DNA from: Microbacterium halimionae
Lineage (GTDB): Bacteria > Actinomycetota > Actinomycetes > Actinomycetales > Microbacteriaceae
Direction: 5' to 3'
Assembly (NCBI RefSeq): GCF_011761265.1
Contig: NZ_JAAOZB010000001.1
Coordinates: 1,302,001-1,366,000 of the forward strand
Length of the DNA stretch: 64,000 nucleotides
A model generated the notes under the pieces. It saw nothing but the letters and a program-made list of their open reading frames with translations, was not told the origin of the DNA and did no database searches. This document shows, in pieces, positions 16,948-26,171 of the stretch. Each line of letters opens with the position of its first letter. Positions within the stretch are counted from its first letter, which is position 1. Both the position numbers and the translations under genes were made by a program.

Positions 16948-16953
16948 ATCATA
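16948..16953 (-). promoter_or_regulatory. -10 element (TATGAT) of the ramB-like gene, leaderless arrangement
   Basis: TATGAT on the minus strand ends 6 bases before ATG 16941. The intervening CAAGGA would be too close to the ATG to serve as a Shine-Dalgarno. Confidence 0.5.
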
Positions 16954-17062
16954 GCGAAAGAAATCAAGAAATTTCGGAGAATAGTCGTGTAAAAAAGCTT
17001 TTGAGGCGACCAAAGTGAAGAAAGACGGACAATATCTCGCCACTTCCAGCAAAGGAGTCGTT

Positions 17063-18892
17063 ATGGCAATCGCCGAAACTTTCACCCACGCAGCACCCGC
17101 CACGACCGCGCTGGAAGATTGGGTAGACGAGATCGCGGGACTTACACAGCCCGATCGAATTCACTGGGTCGACGGGTCGCCTCGTGAAAACGAAGTTCTT
17201 TTGCACGAAATGGTGACCGAGGGAAAGCTCATCAAGCTGAACCCGGAGTGGCGCCCCGGCTCATACCTCGCCCGTTCTCACCCGAGCGACGTCGCTCGAA
17301 CCGAGGCGCGAACATTTATTGCTTCTGAGAGTGAAACCGACGCCGGTCCGACAAATAACTGGGCCGATCCGGTCGCGATTCGTGAGACTCTCAAGCCGCT
17401 GTTTGCTGGTTCGATGCGGGGTCGCACAATGTACGTCGTGCCCTTCTCGATGGGTCCGGTGGGTGGTCCGTTGTCGCAAATCGGTGTGCAGATCACTGAC
17501 AGCGCCTACGCAGTCACTTCCATCGGAATCATGACGCGTGTCGGAGACGAGGTGCGTCAGCTCATCGCTGAGGGCCAGCCCTGGGTCAAGACCGTGCATT
17601 CTGTCGGGGCGCCGCTGGTGCCGGGAGCGCAGGATGTCGCGTGGCCGTGCAATGACGAAAAGTACATTGTGCATTTTCCTGAGGCGCTCGAGGTCTGGTC
17701 ATACGGGTCGGGATACGGCGGAAACGCGATTCTCGCGAAGAAGTGCTTTGCGCTCCGCATCGCGTCGGTCATTGGCCGGGACGAAGGATGGCTCGCCGAG
17801 CACATGTTGCTCATTCGGGTCATCAGCCCCGAGGGCAAGGCTTACCACGTTGCCGCAGCGTTCCCCTCGGCATGCGGCAAGACGAACCTCGCGATGCTGC
17901 GGCCAACGATTCCGGGTTGGCGGGTCGAAACGCTCGGCGATGACATCGCCTGGTTGCGGCCGGGTGAAGATGGACGGCTGTGGGCGATCAACCCCGAGGC
18001 CGGATTCTTCGGGGTCGCCCCGGGAACCGGAGACGAGACCAACGTGGCCGCGGTCGAGACGCTCTGGGGCAACACCATCTTCACGAATGTGGCGCTTCGC
18101 CCCGATGGAGATGTGTGGTGGGAAGGCCTTACCCGAGAAGCTCCGCCGCACCTCACCGACTGGGAAGGGAACCCATGGACACCGGACTCCGGGCGACCGG
18201 CAGCGCACCCAAACTCTCGGTTTACGGTCTCAGCATCCCAATGCCCCCAGATCGCTGACGACTGGGATGCCCCCGAAGGTGTGCCCATCGACGCCATCCT
18301 CTTTGGCGGACGTCGCGCCACGAATGTTCCGCTTGTCGTTGAAGCTGCCGACTGGAGTCAAGGCGTCTTCATGGGCTCCAATATTTCGTCAGAACGCACA
18401 GCTGCCGCTGAAGGCACAGTCGGAGAGCTTCGTCGCGACCCGTTCGCCATGCTGCCATTCTGTGGATACAACATGGGCGACTACTTCGCGCACTGGCTCA
18501 ATATCGGACAGCAGTTGTGGTTTGACCGCGCGCCGAGAATCTTTCAGGTCAACTGGTTCCGCAAAGGCGAAGATGGCGGCTTCTTGTGGCCGGGCTTTGG
18601 CGAGAACTCGCGCGTCATTGACTGGATCATTCGCCGCGTCGAAGGAGAGGTGGGCGCGGTGGCAAGTCCGATCGGTCGCCTGCCTCGCATCGAAGATCTC
18701 AACCTCGAGGGTATTGATGTGCCGAAAGCCAATCTCGACGCGCTCTTCGCTATCGACACCGAGTCGTGGCAGAAAGAGGCCGACCTAACGGAGGAGTTCT
18801 ACGCCACGTTCGAGGGCACGGTTCCTGCCGCTCTTCGCGCCGAGCTCGCATCGCTCCGATACCGCCTCAAGTACGCGCCTGCGCATAAGTAG
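17063..18892 (+). CDS. pckG: Phosphoenolpyruvate carboxykinase (GTP)
   Basis: A 609-residue GTP-dependent PEP carboxykinase, converting oxaloacetate plus GTP to PEP and CO2 at the entry of gluconeogenesis. Diagnostic segments: [24 protein letters not shown], the kinase P-loop [13 protein letters not shown] (with the reactive Cys) and GDDIAWL. Length is normal. The frame opens at 17015, but ATG 17063 has AAAGGAG at ideal spacing. The AT-rich 121-base region between it and the divergent RamB-like gene (AAGAAATTTC around 16970) probably carries its promoter and regulator sites. Confidence 0.97.
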   Translation: MAIAETFTHAAPATTALEDWVDEIAGLTQPDRIHWVDGSPRENEVLLHEMVTEGKLIKLNPEWRPGSYLARSHPSDVARTEARTFIASESETDAGPTNNWADPVAIRETLKPLFAGSMRGRTMYVVPFSMGPVGGPLSQIGVQITDSAYAVTSIGIMTRVGDEVRQLIAEGQPWVKTVHSVGAPLVPGAQDVAWPCNDEKYIVHFPEALEVWSYGSGYGGNAILAKKCFALRIASVIGRDEGWLAEHMLLIRVISPEGKAYHVAAAFPSACGKTNLAMLRPTIPGWRVETLGDDIAWLRPGEDGRLWAINPEAGFFGVAPGTGDETNVAAVETLWGNTIFTNVALRPDGDVWWEGLTREAPPHLTDWEGNPWTPDSGRPAAHPNSRFTVSASQCPQIADDWDAPEGVPIDAILFGGRRATNVPLVVEAADWSQGVFMGSNISSERTAAAEGTVGELRRDPFAMLPFCGYNMGDYFAHWLNIGQQLWFDRAPRIFQVNWFRKGEDGGFLWPGFGENSRVIDWIIRRVEGEVGAVASPIGRLPRIEDLNLEGIDVPKANLDALFAIDTESWQKEADLTEEFYATFEGTVPAALRAELASLRYRLKYAPAHK

Positions 18893-18937
18893 CGCACTCG
18901 CGGTGCGCCGTCGCCGACGGGGGAGTGGCGAGCGACT

Positions 18938-19276
18938 TTATGCGGCAAGCGCCCCGTAGACCTCAATGATCAGAAGGAATGCCGCCGCCGCGATGGAAAG
19001 GTAAGACAGCAGGAGTCCGATCTTCGACGCACGGTGCTGGCCCTCCCGGCGGCGGGCCATCGTGCCAACCACGATGCCCGCGAGCGGGAGAACGTATTGG
19101 AATACTGTGGCGATTGCGATTGCGACGAGATTCCCCGGCAGGATCCACGAGACGAGCGCTGTTCCCAGCACGTAGTTCAGCGCGGAGAGCGCCCCCAGTA
19201 CGAACGTGCTCTTGCTCAGCGGACCAGCGTTTGTCAGCAAAGTCTGCTTCGGGGTGGTCGAGAATGGTTCGCTCAT
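18938..19276 (-). CDS. Small membrane protein of unknown function (112 aa, three membrane segments)
   Basis: Not recognised beyond being a short integral membrane protein. A polar N-terminus of about 20 residues is followed by three hydrophobic stretches (LGALSALNYVLGTALVSWIL; VAIAIATVFQYVLPLAGIVV; IGLLLSYLSIAAAAFLLIIE) separated by a basic loop MARRREGQHRASK. The DUF4190-like pattern is possible but not certain. It is convergent with pckG and divergent from topoisomerase IB. The ATG follows TAGGCT by 6 bases, as in a leaderless gene. Confidence 0.7.
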   Translation of the reverse strand: MSEPFSTTPKQTLLTNAGPLSKSTFVLGALSALNYVLGTALVSWILPGNLVAIAIATVFQYVLPLAGIVVGTMARRREGQHRASKIGLLLSYLSIAAAAFLLIIEVYGALAA

Positions 19277-19282
19277 ATGCCG

Positions 19283-19288
19283 AGCCTA
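19283..19288 (-). promoter_or_regulatory. -10 element (TAGGCT) of the 112-aa membrane protein gene
   Basis: TAGGCT on the minus strand ends 6 bases before ATG 19276; no Shine-Dalgarno is visible. Confidence 0.45.
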
Positions 19289-19392
19289 GAAGGTGAGCTC
19301 GTCGAGCACACCCGCATGCGCTGTGTGTTTTCAATAACTGCGCACACATTCAGCTCTGTTGTCGAGGGGCTCGGTCCATTTCTCGTGCGTGA

Positions 19393-19398
19393 GATTAT
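19393..19398 (+). promoter_or_regulatory. Possible -10 element (GATTAT) of the topoisomerase IB gene
   Basis: GATTAT ends 6 bases before ATG 19405. It is a weaker match to TANNNT than at the other leaderless-type genes. No ribosome binding site is seen. Confidence 0.3.
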
Positions 19399-19404
19399 GA
19401 CCAC

Positions 19405-20373
19405 ATGACACGGTTGCGTCGAAGTCAACCCGCGAAGCCCGGGATCACACGCGTGCGGCGCGGACGCGGCTTCGGTTATGTCGACACCAGTGGGAGTGCG
19501 CTTCAGGATCGCGAGATACGGCAACGAATCACATCTCTCGTCATCCCGCCGGCCTGGAAAGACGTGTGGATCGCTCCCTACGCAAACGGTCACATCCAGG
19601 CGCTGGGGTTCGACGAAGCAGGACGCCGTCAGTACATCTATCACCCGGCCTGGCGTATTCAGCGCGATCGTGTGAAGTTCGACCGGATGCTGGAGCTCGC
19701 AGCGGCACTCCCCGCAGCCCGCCGGGGAGTAACAATCGATATCCGCCAAGACGGCTTGACGCGCTTGCGGGTGCTCGCGGGTGCATTCCGCATGCTCGAC
19801 ACCGGCAGCCTCCGTGTCGGTTCGGAGCGGTACGCAGACGAACACGGAAGTTATGGCCTCTCTACTCTGCGTGGAACACATGCCACCGTCCGATCGGGTG
19901 AGATCGTCGAGCTTCGATTCCCCGGCAAAAGTGGCCAAGCGTGGGAGTCGGACATTCACGATGCTGAGCTCGCAGAACTCGTGGCTCGACTCAAGCGTCG
20001 CGGTGGGCAGGCCCGGCTTCTCGCCTGGCAGGGCGAAGGGTCGTGGCATCCGCTTCAGCCCGAGGAAATCAACGATGATCTCCGTCGGCGGCTCCGGGGA
20101 GAATTCACCGCCAAAGACTTTCGTACCCTCCACGGCACCGGTGCTGCAGCTATAAGCCTCGCCAAGGCGGGTCCGCAAAAGTCTGTCGCCGCGCAACGTC
20201 GTGCTGTCGCCGCTGCCATGCGAGACGCCGCAGACGTACTCGGAAATACCCCGTCGATTGCTCGCAGTAGCTACGTAGACCCACGTGTACTAGACCGCTA
20301 CGAACGCGGCGAGACGATTAATGCTGCCACGTCGGGCTCGATCGAAGTGCAGCTCATCCAGTTACTGACCTAG
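19405..20373 (+). CDS. DNA topoisomerase IB (poxvirus/bacterial type)
   Basis: A 322-residue type IB topoisomerase, which relaxes supercoils through a 3'-phosphotyrosyl intermediate. Family marks: an N-terminal domain with VIPPAWKDVWIAPYANGHIQ, GFDEAGRRQYIYHPAW, the catalytic-domain segment RVGSERYADEHGSYGLSTL, DIRQDGLTRLRVLAGAFRML, FTAKDFRTLHGT, and the active-site Tyr in SSYVDPRVL near the C-terminus. The length is that of the bacterial minimal enzymes. It ends 8 bases from the end of the convergent ABC exporter gene. Confidence 0.95.
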   Translation: MTRLRRSQPAKPGITRVRRGRGFGYVDTSGSALQDREIRQRITSLVIPPAWKDVWIAPYANGHIQALGFDEAGRRQYIYHPAWRIQRDRVKFDRMLELAAALPAARRGVTIDIRQDGLTRLRVLAGAFRMLDTGSLRVGSERYADEHGSYGLSTLRGTHATVRSGEIVELRFPGKSGQAWESDIHDAELAELVARLKRRGGQARLLAWQGEGSWHPLQPEEINDDLRRRLRGEFTAKDFRTLHGTGAAAISLAKAGPQKSVAAQRRAVAAAMRDAADVLGNTPSIARSSYVDPRVLDRYERGETINAATSGSIEVQLIQLLT

Positions 20374-20381
20374 CGAGCCGA

Positions 20382-22271
20382 CTATACGAGCAACTGGTGT
20401 TTTGCGAGGTCTCGGTACAGGGGAGTGGAAGCGACGAGCTCGGAGTGAGTGCCTTGGCCGACAACCTCACCGTGGTCGAGTACGACGATGATGTCGCTGT
20501 CGACGACAGTGGAGAGACGGTGCGCAATCACTATGAGAGTGCGGCCGGTTGCGACGGCGTCGATTGCTTCGCGCATCCGCTGCTCGTTGAGTCCATCGAG
20601 GGATGACGTCGACTCGTCGAGGAGCAGGATGGGGGGAGCAGCCAACAGTGCTCGCGCGATCGCGAGCCGTTGGCGCTCGCCACCGGAGAGCATGACTCCT
20701 GATTCGCCAACTGGCGCGTCGATCCCGAGAGGACTGCGCTCGAGTACATCGCCGAGGTTCACCGCATGCAACACCTGCTCGCACTCGTCGTCTGTGGCGT
20801 CGGGTGAGGCGAGCCGCAGATTGCCCGCGATCGTCCCGGCGAGAGTAGGCGCGTCCTGTTCGACGTATCCCAGCTGCGCACGAAGCTCTTCACGGTCGAG
20901 GTCACGGATGTCTCGGCCATCGAGCAAAATCGCGCCGTCGGTCGGGTCGTAGAACCGCTCGATGAGCGACAGCGTTGTGCTTTTACCGGCGCCGGAAGGG
21001 CCGACCAGCGCAACACGCGCTCCGCGTGGCACGTCGAACGACACTCCGCGCAGCACATCACCGGGCTTCCGGCCTGCCGTTTCAGTGTCGATCGCTGAGG
21101 TATCAGAGCGCGCACCTTCTAAGAGCGTGAGCGCCTCAGTTTCGGCTTTCTTCCGCGCTGTGACAACAGCATCCGGATACCGAAAGTGCACATTCTGGAA
21201 CGAGAGTGCAGCGCTCGACGCAATCGCTGCAGGCGCTGACGCGGCATCGGCCTTGTCATCTTGCGTTTCTGTCGGCAGGTCGAGTACCTCTTGAATGCGT
21301 CCCAAAGCACCGAGGGCTTGGCCGACCGACGTGATTGCACCGAGGAATGAGCCCAGCGGCTGAATAAGCAAGAACAAGAAGATGACGAACGTCACGAGAT
21401 TCGCGATCGTCAGAGCACCCGAGGCCACGCGGAATCCGCCGACGCCCAGCACGACGAGCAGCGAAACCTGCAGCGCGATTCCCGCGACCGGCACGACAAG
21501 TGCGGATGCCTTCGCCACCCGCACACCGGCATCGTACGCGTCTTCGGCGACCGATGTGATCGTGCGTTGCTCGCGCTCGCTGGCGCCTGACGCGCGCACC
21601 GTCCGAATTGAACCAATCGCACGCTCGACACCGGATGCGAGCTCGCCGACCTTCTCTTGCTGCACTCGAGTTGCCGCACGAATGCGCCCACTCAGCACGA
21701 CAACAGCCGCAACGGATGCTCCCACGACGACGAGAATCAGCAGCAGCAGAATCGGGTCGAGAATCAGCATCGCGATGATTGCGCCCGCGAAAATGAGCAC
21801 GTTTCCGATCGAATCGGCGAGGCCCTGGGTGAGCACGGCGTAGAGCAGCGTCGTGTCGGTGCCGACGCGTGAAACGAGGTCGCCGGTGCGGCGGGCATCG
21901 AACTCGCGAATCGGAAGATGCAGGATTCGCGCGATCAATCGACGTCGGCTGGAGAACACCACCGCGGTGCCGGTGCGCTGCAATAGGTAGTGCTGAAACC
22001 CGGAGATGACTGACGAAACAATGACGAGCGCAACGAGCGCCCAGACGAGCAGGCCCAGGCTTTCGTCTGCTTGCACGCGTTCGATGACAGAACCCACGAG
22101 GAGCGGTTGGCCGAGCGTCGCCGCCGCCGCCAACACACTGAGAACACCCACGACGACGAGTACGCGTTTGTGCTCGAAGACGTACGGCAGAAGTTGTTTA
22201 ATGCTCGCGCGCGGACCGTCGTCTTTGGTGGGGCGACGGAATCCGCGACGCGCGGGTGCGCTCGTAGACAT
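20382..22271 (-). CDS. ABC exporter half-transporter (fused membrane and ATPase domains) with an insertion in the ATPase domain
   Basis: A 629-residue MsbA/LmrA-type exporter: an N-terminal membrane domain of about six segments, then an ATPase domain with Walker A GPSGAGKST, the signature LSGGERQRLAIARALL, Walker B PILLLDEST and the switch His in VIAHRLS. Between FRYPDA (A-loop) and VLRGVSFDVPRG there are about 40 extra residues rich in charged and small residues (AVVTARKKAETEAL and onward), where most relatives have fewer than ten. It would work as a homodimer. Substrate unknown. The start has GAGG upstream. Confidence 0.9.
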   Translation of the reverse strand: MSTSAPARRGFRRPTKDDGPRASIKQLLPYVFEHKRVLVVVGVLSVLAAAATLGQPLLVGSVIERVQADESLGLLVWALVALVIVSSVISGFQHYLLQRTGTAVVFSSRRRLIARILHLPIREFDARRTGDLVSRVGTDTTLLYAVLTQGLADSIGNVLIFAGAIIAMLILDPILLLLILVVVGASVAAVVVLSGRIRAATRVQQEKVGELASGVERAIGSIRTVRASGASEREQRTITSVAEDAYDAGVRVAKASALVVPVAGIALQVSLLVVLGVGGFRVASGALTIANLVTFVIFLFLLIQPLGSFLGAITSVGQALGALGRIQEVLDLPTETQDDKADAASAPAAIASSAALSFQNVHFRYPDAVVTARKKAETEALTLLEGARSDTSAIDTETAGRKPGDVLRGVSFDVPRGARVALVGPSGAGKSTTLSLIERFYDPTDGAILLDGRDIRDLDREELRAQLGYVEQDAPTLAGTIAGNLRLASPDATDDECEQVLHAVNLGDVLERSPLGIDAPVGESGVMLSGGERQRLAIARALLAAPPILLLDESTSSLDGLNEQRMREAIDAVATGRTLIVIAHRLSTVVDSDIIVVLDHGEVVGQGTHSELVASTPLYRDLAKHQLLV

Positions 22272-22340
22272 GGATACCTCGGTTCAGGGTGACTACCTAC
22301 GACGCTACTTCGTGTTCTCAACGTCGCGGCGCCTTTGGGA

Positions 22341-23831
22341 TTAAAGCGACGCGGTTGCTCCCACGCCGAGCGAGCCATCGTCGTCGTAGTCGACGTCTTT
22401 TGTCTCTTTTGACAGCAGCAACGCGATGAGGGTGAGCACGCCCATCGCCGACAAATACAGTCCGACGAGCCAAGGCTCGCCGCCCGCCGATGCCCACAGC
22501 CACACAGCGATCAGCGGTGCGACAGCCGCGCCAAGGATCGACGACATGTTGTACGCGATCGCCGACCCCGAGTAGCGCACGTTGGTCGGAAAGAGCTCTG
22601 GCAGGAGCGCCCCCATTGGACCGAACGTCGCACCCATGAGAACAAAACCCAACACCAGGAATGCCTGCACGAGCGCACCGGTGAATTTCGGGTCGGCCTG
22701 TGGCAAGAGGAATAGGTTGAAGGCCAAGCCGAAGACGATGATGCCGATCGTCACCCAGATGAGGAGCTTCCGGCGTCCGATGCTGTCGGCGATCGGGCCC
22801 GAGAGCAGCGTGAAGATGCCGAAGAAAACCACACCGATAATCTGCATGACAACAAAATCGATATAGCCGAATCCGAGACCCGGATAGAACTGCGCAGCGA
22901 ATGCTGTGGCGTCAAAACTCTTTCCGGCGGCCTCGGCCGCAGCCTCAGCTGCAGGAGACGCGGTCGAAAGATCGGCCGCTTTCGTGCCGTACGACAGCGT
23001 GAAGTTCGTCATCAGGTAGAAAAGCACATACGTGGCGAGCATGATGAACGTGCCGAGGATGAGGTTTTTCCAGTGGCGGCGGATCACGAAGCCGAGCGGG
23101 AATTTGCGGATTGCACCCTTCTTTTCGGCCTGCACAAAAGCTTCCGACTCGACGAGGCGCAATCGCACCCACAGGCCGATGATCACCATGACCGCTGAGA
23201 AGAGGAAAGGCACCCGCCATCCCCACGCGAGGAAAGCTTCTGAGCGCTGGAGTGCACTGTCGGGGTGGGGGAGAGCCCAGTTGATCGTCAAGAAAACCAT
23301 GTTGGCGATGATGAAGCCGATGGGTGCACCGAGCTGAGGGAACGTGCCGTACCAGGCGCGTTTTCCCTTTGGTGCGTTCTCGGTCGCAACGAGCGCGGCG
23401 CCCGACCATTCGCCACCGAGCGCGAAACCTTGAGCGAGGCGTAGCACGAGCAGCAGGAGTGCTGCCCACCATCCGATGTCGGCAAAGGTAGGGAGGCATC
23501 CGATCAGGAACGTCGCGATGCCCATCGTCAAGAGCGAAACGACGAGAGTGGTCTTGCGCCCGACCCTGTCGCCGAAATGGCCGAAAACGACAGCGCCGAT
23601 AGGGCGGGCGACCATCGCGGCGCCAAAAACGGCGAACGATGACAGCAGCGATGTCGTGTCGTTTCCGGTAGGAAAGAACAGGATCGGGAAGACAAGAACG
23701 GCCGCTGTCGCGTACGCGTAGAAGTCGTAGAACTCGATCGTCGTGCCGACAAGGCTCGCGGTGATAACGCGAGAGCGGGGGTTGAGCGGTGCAGCAGTGC
23801 TGTCCGCCGCTGTGGGAGATGCAGATGACAT
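22341..23831 (-). CDS. MFS transporter, metabolite:H+ symporter (MHS/ProP-ShiA-like) family
   Basis: A 496-residue 12-segment transporter. MHS-family marks are ASLVGTTIEFYDFYAYATA at the start of helix 1, FGHFGDRVGRKTTL in the loop between helices 2 and 3, and QGFALGGEWSGAALVATENAP before helix 5. Relatives carry citrate, proline/betaine, shikimate or dicarboxylates by proton symport; the substrate cannot be read from sequence. It precedes the ABC exporter gene by 69 bases on the same strand. A 173-base region upstream (23832-24004) holds no gene that I can see. Confidence 0.9.
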   Translation of the reverse strand: MSSASPTAADSTAAPLNPRSRVITASLVGTTIEFYDFYAYATAAVLVFPILFFPTGNDTTSLLSSFAVFGAAMVARPIGAVVFGHFGDRVGRKTTLVVSLLTMGIATFLIGCLPTFADIGWWAALLLLVLRLAQGFALGGEWSGAALVATENAPKGKRAWYGTFPQLGAPIGFIIANMVFLTINWALPHPDSALQRSEAFLAWGWRVPFLFSAVMVIIGLWVRLRLVESEAFVQAEKKGAIRKFPLGFVIRRHWKNLILGTFIMLATYVLFYLMTNFTLSYGTKAADLSTASPAAEAAAEAAGKSFDATAFAAQFYPGLGFGYIDFVVMQIIGVVFFGIFTLLSGPIADSIGRRKLLIWVTIGIIVFGLAFNLFLLPQADPKFTGALVQAFLVLGFVLMGATFGPMGALLPELFPTNVRYSGSAIAYNMSSILGAAVAPLIAVWLWASAGGEPWLVGLYLSAMGVLTLIALLLSKETKDVDYDDDGSLGVGATASL

Positions 23832-24004
23832 GGGAGACCTGAAAAGAGAGAGTGCGAAGCTGTCCTTTTGGGACCAAATCGGTGGCGCGGTCCTGAGACG
23901 CGGTAGCGCATCAGGCGGCGCTGCGCTGGGTCACCGGTGTCGCGGGCAGAAATCGCCGATGCGAACGACTTATTGTAGGCCGCGAATTGGCCTCGCAGCG
24001 GTGG

Positions 24005-24358
24005 TTATCGCCAGATGACGGCGATTGCAGCGTTGAGCGCTGTCAGCACGCCGACCAACCAGAACAGTGCTGACGGCATGCTGCCGGTCTTGCGTTGCTT
24101 GCTCTGGCCGATACCGAGGAATGCGCCGATGATCAACAACACGACGAGCTTCACGCCGATCTTCGTGTAGTTCAGGTCGTATTCGAGACCCCACGGAGCG
24201 GCCAATGCGAGTCCCGCAACTGCGGCGATGACCAGGCCGATGTTCATGAGTGGCGTCACTCGAATTCGGCGGTTATAGGCCTCGACAGCCCACGCCCCGA
24301 ACAGTGTCGCGAAGCCAATGAGGTGAATGAATACGACGACGTGGCGCACGGTCTCCAT
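24005..24358 (-). CDS. Membrane protein of unknown function (117 aa, four membrane segments)
   Basis: A short integral membrane protein with four hydrophobic stretches (VVVFIHLIGFATLFGAWAV; LMNIGLVIAAVAGLALAA; IGVKLVVLLIIGAFLGIG; LFWLVGVLTALNAAIAVIW). A His in the first segment (FIHLIG) is reminiscent of small cytochrome-like or copper-resistance D-like membrane proteins, but that is only a resemblance. The ATG follows TAATCT by 6 bases. It lies 62 bases upstream of the riboflavin operon's 3' end, on the same strand. Confidence 0.75.
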   Translation of the reverse strand: METVRHVVVFIHLIGFATLFGAWAVEAYNRRIRVTPLMNIGLVIAAVAGLALAAPWGLEYDLNYTKIGVKLVVLLIIGAFLGIGQSKQRKTGSMPSALFWLVGVLTALNAAIAVIWR

Positions 24359-24364
24359 GCAGTC

Positions 24365-24370
24365 AGATTA
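24365..24370 (-). promoter_or_regulatory. -10 element (TAATCT) of the 117-aa membrane protein gene
   Basis: TAATCT on the minus strand ends 6 bases before ATG 24358, with no Shine-Dalgarno, matching the leaderless pattern. Confidence 0.45.
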
Positions 24371-24420
24371 GTGGGCGCCCCGGCATCACGCCAGCAAGGG
24401 ATGCCTCACCCAAACACCCG

Positions 24421-24894
24421 CTATTCGCGAAGCGCGCGCAGCAGGAGAGCTGTACGGACTGCGGCGTCAGCGGCCTCGGCGCCCTTATCTTCCTTTGAAT
24501 CAGGAAGGCCCGCGCGGTCAAGACCCTGCTGTTCGTCATCGAGAGTCAGGAGACCGAAACCGATGGGCTTTCCGGTATCAAGCGCCACGCGGTTTAGGCC
24601 GTCGGTGGCTGCGGAGGCAACGTACTCAAAGTGGGGTGTACCGCCTCGAATGATGACACCCAGTGCGACGACGGCATCCGCTCCGGCCTCGAGAGCAGCC
24701 TTGCTCGCGAGAGCGAGCTCAAACGATCCAGGTACGCGCACAACGCGGTACGTCGCGCCCGATGCTTCGAGAGTGCGCTCAGCGCCGGCGATCAAGCCAT
24801 CGGTGATCACGTCGTGCCAGGTGCCAGCGATAATTGTGACCTTCAAGCTCGACGCGTCGGTAGGAACGATGACGGGTGCTCCTTTACCGCTCAT
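24421..24894 (-). CDS. ribH: 6,7-dimethyl-8-ribityllumazine synthase
   Basis: A 157-residue lumazine synthase, which condenses the ribityl-aminouracil with 3,4-dihydroxy-2-butanone 4-phosphate. Motifs: AGTWHDVITDGLIAGA, PGSFELALASKAAL, and the catalytic-loop GVIIRGGTPHFEYVAS with the active His. It is the last gene of ribD-ribE-ribBA-ribH and overlaps ribBA by 4 bases. Confidence 0.97.
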   Translation of the reverse strand: MSGKGAPVIVPTDASSLKVTIIAGTWHDVITDGLIAGAERTLEASGATYRVVRVPGSFELALASKAALEAGADAVVALGVIIRGGTPHFEYVASAATDGLNRVALDTGKPIGFGLLTLDDEQQGLDRAGLPDSKEDKGAEAADAAVRTALLLRALRE

Positions 24895-26171
24895 GCTCCC
24901 GAGCCTTCCTGCATCTTCGCGATCGCATCGCTCAGGTCTTGTTCGGCGATGATGTGTCCCATTCGATCCCGTTTCGTGGAGAGGTACTGATGATTGTTGG
25001 GGCCGACTCCGACCAGCAGAGGTACCTGCTCGACGATGTCGAGTCCCAAGTTCTGTAGTTGATTAACTTTGTCGGTGTTGTTCGTCAGGAGGCGAAGCCT
25101 GTCGATGCCGAGATCAGTGAGAATGCCAGCGGCAGCGGCATAATCGCGGGCATCTGCGGGCAGTCCAAGAACGAGGTTGGCATCGACGGTGTCGAGACCG
25201 CGCTCTTGCAGGCTGTAGGCGCGTAGCTTGTTGATGAGCCCGATGCCGCGGCCCTCGTGGCCGCGCATGTAAATGACGACCCCACCCTCTTGCTCGATCG
25301 TGTCGAGAGCGGCGTCAAGTTGCGGACCACATTCGCACTTGAGCGAGCCGAAGGCTTCTCCGGTCAGGCATTCTGAGTGAACGCGCACGAGCGGTGCTTC
25401 GTCGGTGAGGTCGCCGGAAACAACAGCGATATGGTCGGTTCCGGTTACCCGATCCTTGTACGCCAAGAAGCGAAAAACCCCATGCGACGTAGGCACGAGC
25501 GACTCTGCTCGCAAGCTCACGCGGCGACTGTGCGCTGGCGCTTGGGCGGATTCGATCGGGTCGATGCGCTGCAGGTGAGCGATCAGCTGCTCGATGGTGA
25601 TGACGGGCAGTCCATCGCGTTCTCCGAGATCAAGGAGACCTGGCATCCGCATCATCGCACCGTCTTCTGCCACGATTTCGGCGATAGCTCCGACGGGCTC
25701 CAATCCAGCGAGCTTCATGAGCTCGACGGCCGCCTCGGTGTGGCCTGGGCGTTCACGCACGCCGCCGTCGACAGCACGCAGTGGAAGAACATGACCGGGG
25801 CGAAGCAACGACGACGGAACCGATGTGGGGTTTGCGAGCACGTTGAGAGTGTGGGCGCGGTCAGAGGCGCTGATTCCCGTGGAATCACGGCGATCGGCCG
25901 CGTCGACGCTCACCGTGTACGCGGTGCCGCGTGCATCCTGATTTACCTCAACCATGGGAGGCAGGTCGAGGCGGTCTGCCCACTCGGCTGGCATTGGCGC
26001 GCAAATAAAGCCACTCGACCAGCGCACCGTCCATGCGATCCACTCCGGCGTCGCAAGCGCTGCCGACAAAATGGCGTCGCCTTCGTTCTCGCGGCTTTCG
26101 TCGTCAGCAACGATGATGGGGCGTCCTTCCCGCAGTGCGGTGAGGGCGTCTTCGATGGATGAAAGGCTCAT
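24891..26171 (-). CDS. ribBA: Bifunctional 3,4-dihydroxy-2-butanone 4-phosphate synthase / GTP cyclohydrolase II
   Basis: A 426-residue fusion. The RibB half has DDESRENEGDAI (metal Glu) and RPGHVLPLRAVDGGV followed by the acid-rich GHTEAAVELM. The RibA half has the zinc Cys set in HSECLTGEAFGSLKCECG and the GRGIGL / LGLPADARDY segments. It makes both precursors of the lumazine ring, from ribulose 5-phosphate and from GTP. The open frame continues to 26471, but ATG 26171 has AAGGAGG and overlaps ribE by 4 bases, so it is the start. Confidence 0.97.
   Translation of the reverse strand: MSLSSIEDALTALREGRPIIVADDESRENEGDAILSAALATPEWIAWTVRWSSGFICAPMPAEWADRLDLPPMVEVNQDARGTAYTVSVDAADRRDSTGISASDRAHTLNVLANPTSVPSSLLRPGHVLPLRAVDGGVRERPGHTEAAVELMKLAGLEPVGAIAEIVAEDGAMMRMPGLLDLGERDGLPVITIEQLIAHLQRIDPIESAQAPAHSRRVSLRAESLVPTSHGVFRFLAYKDRVTGTDHIAVVSGDLTDEAPLVRVHSECLTGEAFGSLKCECGPQLDAALDTIEQEGGVVIYMRGHEGRGIGLINKLRAYSLQERGLDTVDANLVLGLPADARDYAAAAGILTDLGIDRLRLLTNNTDKVNQLQNLGLDIVEQVPLLVGVGPNNHQYLSTKRDRMGHIIAEQDLSDAIAKMQEGSGA

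Noticed and set aside
18892..18908. GCGCAC/GTGCGC stem just after pckG as a terminator
   Set aside because: Six base pairs overlapping the stop codon and no T-run; too weak to list as a feature.
22945..23877. 310-codon minus-strand frame overlapping the MHS transporter
   Set aside because: Same strand but another frame; His/Arg-rich with no membrane pattern, so a frame-shifted shadow.
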